Positions 7,985 to 15,197 of a stretch of 64,000 bases of DNA are shown in pieces. A model generated the notes under the pieces. The model saw nothing but the letters and a program-made list of their open reading frames with translations. It had not been told where the DNA came from and ran no database searches. The stretch comes from Desulfosporosinus shakirovi. Lineage in GTDB: Bacteria; Bacillota; Desulfitobacteriia; Desulfitobacteriales; Desulfitobacteriaceae. The position numbers were made by a program, and so were the translations under genes. The stretch lies in the NCBI RefSeq assembly GCF_020595055.1, contig NZ_JAJDOO010000001.1, positions 373,664-437,663 on the forward strand, given 5' to 3'. Every line of letters starts with the position of its first letter. Within the stretch, counting starts at the first letter, position 1.

Positions 7985-9073
7985 CTAACTCGTTCGCGTG
8001 AAGAAGTATAAACCCAACACTATGAGCAGGCTGCCGCTCAGATAGGTAAAATAGTGCCCCCATTTTTGTAAACGGGGTAAACTCTTTAGAACCGCAGTAA
8101 AAGTACCCGCAATAATCAGCGGTAGCCCATGGCCAAGCCCATAGATAAAGAGCAATAAAGCGCCATACCAAAGCATACCTTGACCAGCTACATAAGTCAT
8201 CAAAACTGCTAACACGGGAGTGGCACAGGGTGAAGCTACCAGACCAAACAATAAGCCCACTCCAAAAGAACCAAAAACTCCGCCCCTTTTCTCGGGCATA
8301 CCCTGTAAACCTGGCAAATTAATATTGACAACGCCAATTAACTGTAATCCCATGATAATAGAGAAAAAACCAATGATATAAATCCAAGCAGGGCCAATCT
8401 GCCCAAAAGCTTTACCTAATAATGAGGCTACTATGCCTAAAATAGCAAAGGTAACGGCTAGGCCTAGGACAAAGGATGTTGAAGTTATAAAACTTTTAGT
8501 TTTAGAGGGTTTTTCCAAGCCGCCGATATATCCTAACATGACAGGTAACATCGACAATATGCAAGGACTTAGACTGGTCATTAATCCCCCTAAGAAAACT
8601 AACAGTATGATGGTTAAACTACCATTAGATAAAGCACGCGGGAGAGTATCTTTAAAGAAGGATCCGTACCAAGTATCGTTTGGATTACCGAAGTTGAGAG
8701 CATTATCTAAGGCGCTTTTACTTTGAGGGCCAGTATCGTTATAAGTAACTTGCCCTTGCTCATTTATCACGAAAAAAGCAGGGATATAGTAGATGCCAAA
8801 TTGCGTAGCAAGAGCCTGTCCTTGAGGGGTATCAATATCAGCTACAATAAAATTAGTATTATCACCATATTTTTTCTCTAGAGCCAGCACCACGGGCTCC
8901 ATGCTCCTACAGCTGGGTCACCATTTAGCATAAAACTCCAGGAAAATTGGTTTTTCAGAGTTCTGGGCGTCTTGGAAAGCAACCATTGGTTGATTAGTTA
9001 CGTGAAATTCTGAGGGGCCAGTGTATCTGGGAATTACTAAAGCCATTACGGATAAAATTGCAACCGTTAGCAT
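7985..9073 (-). CDS. Candidate selenoprotein: thioredoxin-like domain fused to CcdA/DsbD membrane domain (in-frame UGA at 8918-8920)
   Basis: Read through one UGA, this is a 362-residue protein. It has an N-terminal signal anchor (MLTVAILSVMALVI), a thioredoxin fold with FLEFYAKW-UGA-PSCRSMEP, and a CcdA-type membrane domain with its Cys pair (SLSPCILSML and GLVASPCATP). The UGA replaces exactly the first Cys of the WCxxC motif (residue 52), giving UxxC. The frame is open on both sides, and a SECIS-like hairpin follows. CcdA domains carry electrons from cytoplasmic thioredoxin across the membrane; the outer thioredoxin would reduce partners such as the DUF2318 protein or haem/Fe-S proteins. 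ATG 9073 is the best start, but no clear ribosome site precedes it and a few more upstream codons are possible. The alternative is a nonsense mutation, because genes upstream in the operon are decayed. Confidence 0.7.
8884..8916 (-). promoter_or_regulatory. SECIS-like hairpin just downstream of the UGA codon
   Basis: On the mRNA strand a lower stem CCAGC/GCTGG (8916-8912 with 8888-8884) encloses an upper stem CATGG/CCGTG (8903-8899 with 8895-8891). The upper stem is capped by the loop AGC. The loop begins 19 bases after the UGA and has G in its second position, within what is known for bacterial SECIS elements. It was folded by eye, so pairing energy is unknown. Confidence 0.5.
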
Positions 9074-9188
9074 TATAAGTAATTTGATTTTTGTCTTTAT
9101 AATAACACCCCATTACTATAATTTTAGTTTGCAAGTGTTGATGTCGCCAAGGATGGCGAGAAGCGACCCGTAACTATCGGGATAAATT

Positions 9189-10325
9189 CTAGATAGAGGA
9201 TAGTGCTTCTAAGGGATCTAACTGTATGGCTCGCCGAGCCGGAAGAAGAATCGAAACTACCCCTATTATGACAGAAGCACTGATTGCGGTCAAAGCAATG
9301 AAAGGGTGGAATTCAGAGCTCACTGTTTTTTGGAAAGCGATTGGAGCAAGAAGAGTGGGCATCAAGATCCCTATAAAATATCCCAAAACTCCTCCACAGA
9401 GACTTACTAAAGATATCTCGCGAATTAAAATGGACAGGATATGCTGACGACGAAAACCGATGGCTCGAAAGATGCCGATTTCCGTAGCGCGATCGTTGAT
9501 ATTACCTAAGGTTGTAACGAATACGATTAAGACACCGATAATTCCCAGTAAAATAGAAGTAATTAAGGAAAAACTAGAAAAGCGATCCACACTTTCTTTG
9601 GCACCCTGAACCAGTTGAGATATTTCGGAGACTTTAGCATCAGGTAAGAGTTCTCTCATCAGGGTCGCTGATTTAGTTGGTTGAGCCGTATTGAGCTCGA
9701 TCATTGACCAAGAATCTATTCCAGTAATCGATCGTGCAGTATTAAAATTCGTAAATACTCCACTATCCTCTGAGCCGCCTGTTTCTTGCATTATCCCCAC
9801 AATGAGATAACTCTTGTGGTTAAGTTCCAGAGCATTTTCGATGGCTAAGTTTTCTTTCTGGGCCAGATACGAACCAATAATAATTTCCTGTTCACTAGGT
9901 AATTGGCCATTTATACTCCACCAAGGTTTCATTTTCAGTTCTGTGGGGAAATCCACTCCGATAATCAGATAACGATTGATCTCTCCTGTGACAGAACCAA
10001 TAATCTTGGGGGCAATTCCGTTTAATATAAGATTAGGAGTATTATTCAATTTAGCTAAACTATCGAATTCTAAATGTTTAATTTCATAATCAATCCCGGG
10101 AACGGAAAGACCTCCGTAGCTGAGCGTAAAATGTTCGGACTTTGGAGTAATTACGACGTTAGCACCATATTGGGTTAGGCTTTTTTGTAAATCATCCTGC
10201 ATACCTTTAGCTAATGAATTTAATGTGACAGTTATGCCTACTACTAATATAAAAGTAAGCAGCAGAAAGAAAGTTTTCCCTTTCCGACGACGCAAATTTT
10301 GGATTGCAATATCAGTAAGTGTCAT
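9189..10325 (-). CDS. FtsX-family ABC transporter permease (second of pair)
   Basis: A 378-residue permease. It has an N-terminal membrane segment after IAIQNLRRRKGKT, an extracytoplasmic MacB-PCD-like domain of about 200 residues, and three C-terminal membrane helices with the FtsX signature NDRATEIGIFRAIGFRRQHI. The frame is open a further 20 codons upstream, but ATG 10325 has AAAGGAGAACAAG directly before it and the homologous partner starts at the same place, so the shorter start is chosen. With the other FtsX protein and the LolD-type ATPase it forms a MacB/LolCDE-like transporter, a mechanotransmission or export type rather than an importer. A selenothioredoxin-CcdA candidate follows. 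Confidence 0.85.
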   Translation of the reverse strand: MTLTDIAIQNLRRRKGKTFFLLLTFILVVGITVTLNSLAKGMQDDLQKSLTQYGANVVITPKSEHFTLSYGGLSVPGIDYEIKHLEFDSLAKLNNTPNLILNGIAPKIIGSVTGEINRYLIIGVDFPTELKMKPWWSINGQLPSEQEIIIGSYLAQKENLAIENALELNHKSYLIVGIMQETGGSEDSGVFTNFNTARSITGIDSWSMIELNTAQPTKSATLMRELLPDAKVSEISQLVQGAKESVDRFSSFSLITSILLGIIGVLIVFVTTLGNINDRATEIGIFRAIGFRRQHILSILIREISLVSLCGGVLGYFIGILMPTLLAPIAFQKTVSSEFHPFIALTAISASVIIGVVSILLPARRAIQLDPLEALSSI

Positions 10326-10474
10326 CTTGTTCTCCTTTGCCGAACGGCGATTTTCGAATTTCGAAGATCGTTGTTCTATTTTCATCCTCCACTTTTAACG
10401 TTCCTTTACACTCTACCTATCTTGTAATTGTGCTTAAATCCCACGATCAGACAACTATCACCAGTGATAGTTCC

Positions 10475-10640
10475 TCAAGAATGGCAAGACTTCTGACTGA
10501 CATCTCGCATCCCTCAATATATTAACCATGATCTGCGAATCACGCATGCCCCTGTCTTCAGTCTCATGCATCGCTTCTCGACTACGAACCACGAACCACG
10601 ATCCGACCTCTGGCTTCTGACCTACGACCTCCGACCTCCA
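10475..10640. repeat. Degenerate short-unit repeat tract between the two FtsX genes
   Basis: The spacer reads as worn tandem copies of 7-8 base units (ACGAACC, GACCTCC, GGCTTCTG). Similar text recurs near 13.33-13.39 kb. It holds no gene, and its role is unknown. It separates two genes that are otherwise adjacent in related clusters. Confidence 0.55.
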
Positions 10641-10643
10641 AAA

Positions 10644-11807
10644 TCACAGATAACGCAAAGACTCAGTCGGGTCAAGTCTTGCGGCTTTGAGGGCGGGATA
10701 CAGACTTGCTGTCAGTCCAATTATTAGAGAGGCACTTAAGGCATAGATTAGCAAATTAGGTTGCCAAGAGATATGAACTTGAGCTTTCATGAGCTCTGAT
10801 CCGAAGCTTACGGCCATACTCATGCCAAGAATGTACCCCAATAACCCGCCCAGCAGACTTAAAAAACCTGCTTCCCCAAGGATGATTATAATAATATGAC
10901 GTTTACGGAAACCAATGGCCCGAAAGATACCAATTTCCCGGGTCCGTTCTTCCACAGAAGACTTCATCGTTATAGTTAGAACTAAACTGCTAGCCAGTAA
11001 GAGAATCAGGGATACACTTCGAGCAAATACGTTAAATCTATTGACGGTATCATCCCGAGATTCCAAGCTGGACATAAGCGCGGCAACCTTAGTCCCAGGA
11101 AGTTTGTCACTTAATTGTTGGGTAACTTCTTTGATTGGGCAGGTATAACATAAAGCAGCTGTTTCGATAAGACTTATGGCGTTGGGTCGGTTTGTCAGTT
11201 TTTGGAGAACAGCTAAGTCCATAAATACAGCTTGGTCATTTTCTGTTGACCCTGTAGGTTGTATGACTCCTGCTATCTTGAAGTCCTGTCCTAGGATAGT
11301 TACAGTTTGTAGAGGGATAAGACCAAGGGAAATTGCCATGTCACTCCCTAAAATGACTTGGTCTGCGCTGGGAATTTGGTTCTTCTCCAGACCATCCACT
11401 TTCCACCACTTTTTCAGTTGGAATTCTTGAGGAAAATCTACTCCTAACAACAAAATTTCTCGACCTTTGAGCTTAGTATTTGCTAACAGTTTAGGGGCAA
11501 TGGTAGCCAAGGTTTCTTTATTCTTGATGGTTTGCATAAGCGGAATAAGGGACATATCCAGTTCTTTGATCTGAGTCGGAGCTTCAACGGTTATACCACC
11601 AAAGGTTAATGATTGTTCTGTGTCAGGGAGAATGAGAATATTAGAACCGAATTGATCAAGCTTGTTGGCAACATCTTCTTGCATGGCTTGAGTCGTCGTG
11701 TAGAGGAAGATGATTGAAGCCACTCCAATAATCACGCTGAGCATTAACAATGAGGAGCGCATTTTGCGGCGGCGTAGGTTTTGCACCACGATATTTGTTA
11801 GACGCAT
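10644..11807 (-). CDS. FtsX-family ABC transporter permease (first of pair)
   Basis: A 387-residue permease with the same architecture as its neighbour: N-terminal helix after IVVQNLRRRKMRS, a large outer domain, and three C-terminal helices containing VEERTREIGIFRAIGFRKRHI. A CYTCP motif in the outer domain offers a Cys pair that the nearby thioredoxin could reduce (inference). TAAGGAGGGCAG precedes the ATG, and the gene begins 12 bases after the ATPase stop. The two permeases probably form a heterodimer, as in the FtsX pair of the Campylobacter p19-associated cluster. Confidence 0.87.
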   Translation of the reverse strand: MRLTNIVVQNLRRRKMRSSLLMLSVIIGVASIIFLYTTTQAMQEDVANKLDQFGSNILILPDTEQSLTFGGITVEAPTQIKELDMSLIPLMQTIKNKETLATIAPKLLANTKLKGREILLLGVDFPQEFQLKKWWKVDGLEKNQIPSADQVILGSDMAISLGLIPLQTVTILGQDFKIAGVIQPTGSTENDQAVFMDLAVLQKLTNRPNAISLIETAALCYTCPIKEVTQQLSDKLPGTKVAALMSSLESRDDTVNRFNVFARSVSLILLLASSLVLTITMKSSVEERTREIGIFRAIGFRKRHIIIIILGEAGFLSLLGGLLGYILGMSMAVSFGSELMKAQVHISWQPNLLIYALSASLIIGLTASLYPALKAARLDPTESLRYL

Positions 11808-11819
11808 TTACTGCCCTCC

Positions 11820-12503
11820 TTAGAACTCTTGAGGAATTTGGGATAGAACTCCATCACGAATGTAAATGGCACGGGTGACCCAGGCCAGGTTTTCTTGATT
11901 GTGAGTTACCATAATAATGGTTAAACCGTCACGGTTAAGGGCTTGGAATAATTCTAACAGCTCCTTGGCGGTTTTTGAGTCCAGACTTCCAGTGGGCTCA
12001 TCCGCAAAAATCATTGCAGGTCGGTTAACGATGGCTCGAGCAATAGCTACCCGGTTTTGTTCGCCACCGGATAATTGATTGGGGAGGCGAAGGGATTTCG
12101 TACCCAGACCAACTTTGGCTAAAACTTTCTGAGCCATATCTCGTTGTTCTTTGCCCGGACGCCAGGTTATGGACAAAGGGAGCATCACGTTTTCTAAAGC
12201 GGTAAGATAGGGAATCAGTTGATATTGCTGGAAAACAAATCCGACGTATTCATGACGAAAATCCGCTAATCGTTCAGAAGTGAGAGCATAAACATCTATG
12301 TCATCAATGATGAGTTTGCCGGAGGTGGGGGGATTTAATCCTCCTAGAATACTGAGCAAGGTGCTTTTTCCAGAACCGGAAGGACCCATTAAAGCCAGAA
12401 ATTCTCCTTCGCGGATCTCTAAATTAATATTGGTCAAGGCTTCAACGGCCCCGTCTCCACCTTCATAGGACTTGCTAACCGCACACACCTTTATCAAAGA
12501 CAT
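11820..12503 (-). CDS. LolD/MacB-type ABC transporter ATPase
   Basis: A 227-residue ATPase with Walker A GPSGSGKST near residue 40, Q-loop FVFQQYQLIPYL, signature LSGGEQNRVAIARA, Walker B AMIFADEPTGSLD and H-loop VTHNQ. The LSGGEQ signature and length fit the LolD/MacB/FtsE group that drives FtsX-type permeases. It lies between the DUF2318 gene and the two permeases, all on the minus strand with short spacers. Confidence 0.92.
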   Translation of the reverse strand: MSLIKVCAVSKSYEGGDGAVEALTNINLEIREGEFLALMGPSGSGKSTLLSILGGLNPPTSGKLIIDDIDVYALTSERLADFRHEYVGFVFQQYQLIPYLTALENVMLPLSITWRPGKEQRDMAQKVLAKVGLGTKSLRLPNQLSGGEQNRVAIARAIVNRPAMIFADEPTGSLDSKTAKELLELFQALNRDGLTIIMVTHNQENLAWVTRAIYIRDGVLSQIPQEF

Positions 12504-12558
12504 TTAGCCATTTCCTCCTAAATTTCTAGAAATTGAGTTCTTAGCCCCGACTAGAGTG

Positions 12559-12584
12559 AACGCACCCGTAAGAACGAGTGCGTT
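12559..12584 (-). terminator. Weak hairpin between the DUF2318 and ATPase genes
   Basis: Arms AACGCAC (12559-12565) and GTGCGTT (12578-12584) pair perfectly across a 12-base loop. No T run follows, so it is more likely an mRNA-processing or attenuation structure than a full terminator. Confidence 0.35.
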
Positions 12585-12598
12585 AATAAATGTTATAA

Positions 12599-13183
12599 CT
12601 AAACTCTAGGTTCCCACGTATCAAGTACATCTTGTGGAATCTCAAGGTTGTCGCCGTTTAAAGAGTAGGTGAGCGCTTCGGGCGGATAGGCTTGACAACC
12701 ACCGCTCAGGCCTTTGAGTGTTTGAAGATCCCAGGTTGTCCCACAGACGTTGCAAACTATTTGGTTACCTGTTATGTGAAAGGTTTCGCCCTTGCAGGGC
12801 TCACAAAAGCTGATGGCCACCATGACTTTACCATCAGGTTGGACAAAGGCCGTTAAGGGAATCCTTTTACCGTTTGCTTTATACTCTGTCCAAATAAACT
12901 TTTTTTCTTTCACCGCACTGAGCGTCGTAACAATGGCCTTTCCGTTTTCAACCTTGCTTTCAACCTTTGTTTGTTCTAGTTTACTATCTGAGCTATAATC
13001 CATTTTTTGACCAATATCCACTGTTGCAGTGACAGCGACGCCAGGTTTATTGCCATTGGAAACTATGAAATAGGTACCTATCATAATTACAACGGTTATT
13101 AGGCCAACGATACTGTAAAGCAGGCCATTGCTTTTAGAGGGTTGGATAAATTTCTGGTTTTTCCCCGCGTGGTCTTTATTCAT
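12599..13183 (-). CDS. DUF2318 family membrane-anchored Cys-rich protein
   Basis: A 194-residue protein. Residues 21-41 form an N-terminal membrane anchor. The outer domain ends in a Cys-rich module: C127, C130, C144, C147 and C163 (SFCEPCKG, VCNVCGTTW, GGCQ). This is the pattern of DUF2318, a predicted Fe-S or metal-binding domain. In Campylobacter the p19 iron-uptake locus includes a DUF2318 protein next to two FtsX permeases, a LolD-type ATPase and thioredoxins, the same set as here. A role in outer-face electron transfer or iron handling is therefore inferred. AACCTCCTCG on the plus strand gives a good ribosome site. Confidence 0.8.
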   Translation of the reverse strand: MNKDHAGKNQKFIQPSKSNGLLYSIVGLITVVIMIGTYFIVSNGNKPGVAVTATVDIGQKMDYSSDSKLEQTKVESKVENGKAIVTTLSAVKEKKFIWTEYKANGKRIPLTAFVQPDGKVMVAISFCEPCKGETFHITGNQIVCNVCGTTWDLQTLKGLSGGCQAYPPEALTYSLNGDNLEIPQDVLDTWEPRV

Positions 13184-13231
13184 CTGGAAACCTCCTCGTA
13201 ATAATAATTTTAGCCATTGTAGGAATCTTTG

Positions 13232-13259
13232 TTCAGGTGGAGTTTTAGCTCCACCTGAA
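13232..13259 (-). terminator. Hairpin between the polyferredoxin pseudogene and the DUF2318 gene
   Basis: Perfect 11-bp arms (TTCAGGTGGAG 13232-13242 and its complement 13249-13259) surround a 6-base loop. There is only a weak T run on either side. It could end or attenuate the transcript between the decayed upstream genes and the DUF2318 gene. Confidence 0.5.
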
Positions 13260-13393
13260 GTTTAATTTGAACTTATTAAGGAAGCAACATCCATTATAGG
13301 ATTTCTTATTATTTAAATAAAGATGAAAATCCTGGATACTAGAATTCCAGACCTGCAATCTGGCTTCCAGCTTCTGATCTCAGACCTCTGGCA

Positions 13394-14648
13394 CTACATC
13401 CGCATATCCATTCTTACCACGAAGGTAAGAAAGTTCAGTATACCGAAGATCAAGATGACGACTAAATAAGGCATAGCGACGGATAGGGCTTTTTGGTTCC
13501 ATAATTCTTTTTAGCAATCCTATAGGCAGTGTAAAGAGAACCGAGAGCTCCCGAGATAACCAAGACGTATTGCATGATTTGAATTGTTGGGTCAGACACG
13601 AAAGAAGTGGTACCCTCAATGTGTTTCCCGAATAACCTCATGAAGGTGTAGAAGATTGATTTCCCTTCCGCCAGAAGATGGAACAAGTTGTGGGCCATGT
13701 GGGCAGCCAAGTCTAGCGGGATGACTGCATAACCAAAACGAGCGAAGGCAGTACGCAACGTCTCGCCGGTAAATCGCCGTGGCTAAAAAAAGTAACAAGA
13801 CTGGGGTGGTCATAGCGAAAACAAAGAGAATTGTAAAGGCTATATCCTTGTTACCGATCCCTAAAGACAGCTCCGCTCATTTAAGATAGGATTGGTAGAA
13901 CTCTAACATGGTGATATTTTGGACAAAGACAATCCCGACAATGACAATAGCTAAAATGGATTCTTCGAAGCGTGCCCTAGTCATCGACCAAAACTGGCTG
14001 GTTGGTTTACGTGGAGTTAAGCGGATGGAATCATGAGGGCAACTTTTGATGCAGTTTCCACAGAGATTACAGTTAGTATTATTCTCCATAGCCATAGGGA
14101 ATTCAAATATCGGACAGTCGGGCGCTTTAGAGTTTCCTTTGTACCAATCACGAGTAGTACAAGTTTTGCGAATTTCTTTATCGGCACGTAATTTCAGAAT
14201 GCCTGTTCGAGAGTAGTTGCCTGATAAGCTTCCGATAAAACATAGATAACGGCACTAAGTACGTCGTTGAAGAGCATAGCAGTGACCATAACGCCACCTA
14301 AGATGAGTAACAGCAGAGTTCCAGAACCTCTGGGAGATTCAACAACTCCCCAAATGTGGTCGGACCAAGTGATGAAAATGAAGGTAATATCAATGATCTA
14401 TAATCCATATTTCCTTAAAAAGTTGGGAACTTTGCAATTTTCTCAGAAAATCTTCTGCGTCAAATCGCTCACCCAGGCAAAGGGGCAAACGGCACACCGG
14501 AACCGACCGAAAATAAAGAAGAAGAGAGGGAGGAGTGGCCACCAGAGAAGATACCTGGATAAAGTGAACTTTGCAAAAAACATTTGAGAGGTTTAAGCTT
14601 AAGAAAGTTTCTTTTTTGTGGGGATTTAGGTGGGGGTGCTTGACTCAT
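13394..14648 (-). pseudogene. NapH/NosR-like membrane 4Fe-4S polyferredoxin, multiply broken
   Basis: Pieces in all three frames align in order as one membrane ferredoxin: start MSQAPPPKSPQK at 14648 behind AAGGAGGCT, GRFRCAVCPFAWVSDL, VMVTAMLFNDVLSAVI, GNYSRTGILKLRAD with CTTRDWYKG, NCNLCGNCIKSCPHDSI, LEFYQSYLK-stop-AELS, FAMTTPVLLLFLATAI, PLDLAAHMAHNLFHLL and a tail VAMPYLVVILIFGILNF ending at 13394. At least five frameshifts and two nonsense codons separate the pieces. Intact relatives pass electrons across the membrane through two [4Fe-4S] centres. Its place at the head of the DUF2318/FtsX/thioredoxin operon suggests it once fed that system with electrons. This many lesions cannot all be sequence errors unless quality here is very poor. 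Confidence 0.8.
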
Positions 14649-14839
14649 TATTGAGCCTCCTTCCCTGAGGGATGCTTTCGTTTGAGAAATTGAACAAAAA
14701 TACCAGCCAGTACTACCAATCCGAAGGACTGCCAGACATGTTATTGGATGTGGCTGGTTTTGAATCAGCTAATGCGGGAAGGGTAAAAATTAATAAAGAG
14801 AACGGAATTAGTTACTAGTGACGAAAATTTCTTTTTCAT
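14648..14839 (-). pseudogene. Small exported or membrane protein heading the operon, frameshifted
   Basis: From ATG 14839 (behind TAGGAGTG) the reading MKKKFSSLVTNSVLF starts a signal-like N-terminus. It continues in a second frame as IFTLPALADSKPATSNN, which looks like a cleavage region, and in a third as VWQSFGLVVLAGIFVQFL followed by a basic tail. Its TAA overlaps the ATG of the polyferredoxin (TAATG). Repaired, it would be about 65 residues with a signal peptide and one membrane helix. The family is not recognised. It is first behind the sigma-54 promoter, so it belongs to the redox operon. Confidence 0.6.
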
Positions 14840-14878
14840 TAAAAAACACTCCTAAAATTTATTACGGTTTAGGTAAAT

Positions 14879-14894
14879 GCAAAAGCTGTGCCAA
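14879..14894 (-). promoter_or_regulatory. Sigma-54 promoter of the redox/ABC operon
   Basis: The minus strand reads TTGGCACAGCTTTTGCA. It matches the -24/-12 consensus TGGCAC-N5-TTGCA, with GG (14892-14891) and GC (14880-14879) exactly 10 bases apart. It lies about 40 bases before the first gene start at 14839. An NtrC-family activator is encoded divergently about 300 bases away. Confidence 0.8.
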
Positions 14895-15142
14895 GTTCGA
14901 GATTCTAATTCAACTTGGGATTTGGAATGACATAACGGAAGGCTTAATTACTCTTTCAGAGAAGTTAAAAGATACTCGATAATTTAGCTGTAGCTGTTCC
15001 TATATGAACAGACTGTAGTATCAAGTCGATGTTGTTAGTATGTTTGACCAAAGTAATAATTACGGTATAAATTAATTCGCATCAATTTAAAGTGTTTATC
15101 GTATAGAAAAAATTGCTTTGTAATGCCTTAGGGTTAAAAAAT

Positions 15143-15180
15143 TGCGGGATTTCCCACACTATGGTGTGGGAAATCCCGCA
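15143..15180. promoter_or_regulatory. Perfect 17-bp-arm palindrome, candidate activator binding site
   Basis: Arms TGCGGGATTTCCCACAC (15143-15159) and its exact complement (15164-15180) surround a 4-base centre. No T run follows, so a terminator is unlikely. Its place 17 bases before the NtrC-type gene and about 260 bases upstream of the facing sigma-54 promoter fits an enhancer and autoregulatory operator. An mRNA leader hairpin is the alternative. Confidence 0.55.
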
Positions 15181-15197
15181 GGCGAGGAGGGTGAAAG

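Larger units (their letters stand above)
14840..15197. other. Divergent control region between the redox operon and the NtrC-type regulator
   Basis: No gene is present. It holds a sigma-54 promoter facing left, an inverted repeat CCAAGTT/AACTTGG (14891-14897 and 14912-14918) overlapping its -24 box, and a long palindrome next to the regulator gene. Confidence 0.65.

Noticed and set aside
10326..10385. Twenty extra N-terminal residues on the second FtsX permease
   Set aside because: They come from repeat-like spacer DNA, and a good ribosome site lies directly before the inner ATG, which matches its paralog's start.
13616..13813. Separate 65-residue gene in the polyferredoxin region
   Set aside because: Only its first 16 residues match the ferredoxin family; the rest is an out-of-frame reading of the same pseudogene.
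13860..13900. In-frame UGA in the polyferredoxin (YLK-UGA-AELS) as a second selenocysteine
   Set aside because: The position corresponds to a Trp-like membrane residue, not a Cys. The gene has many other lesions, and no redox motif is near.
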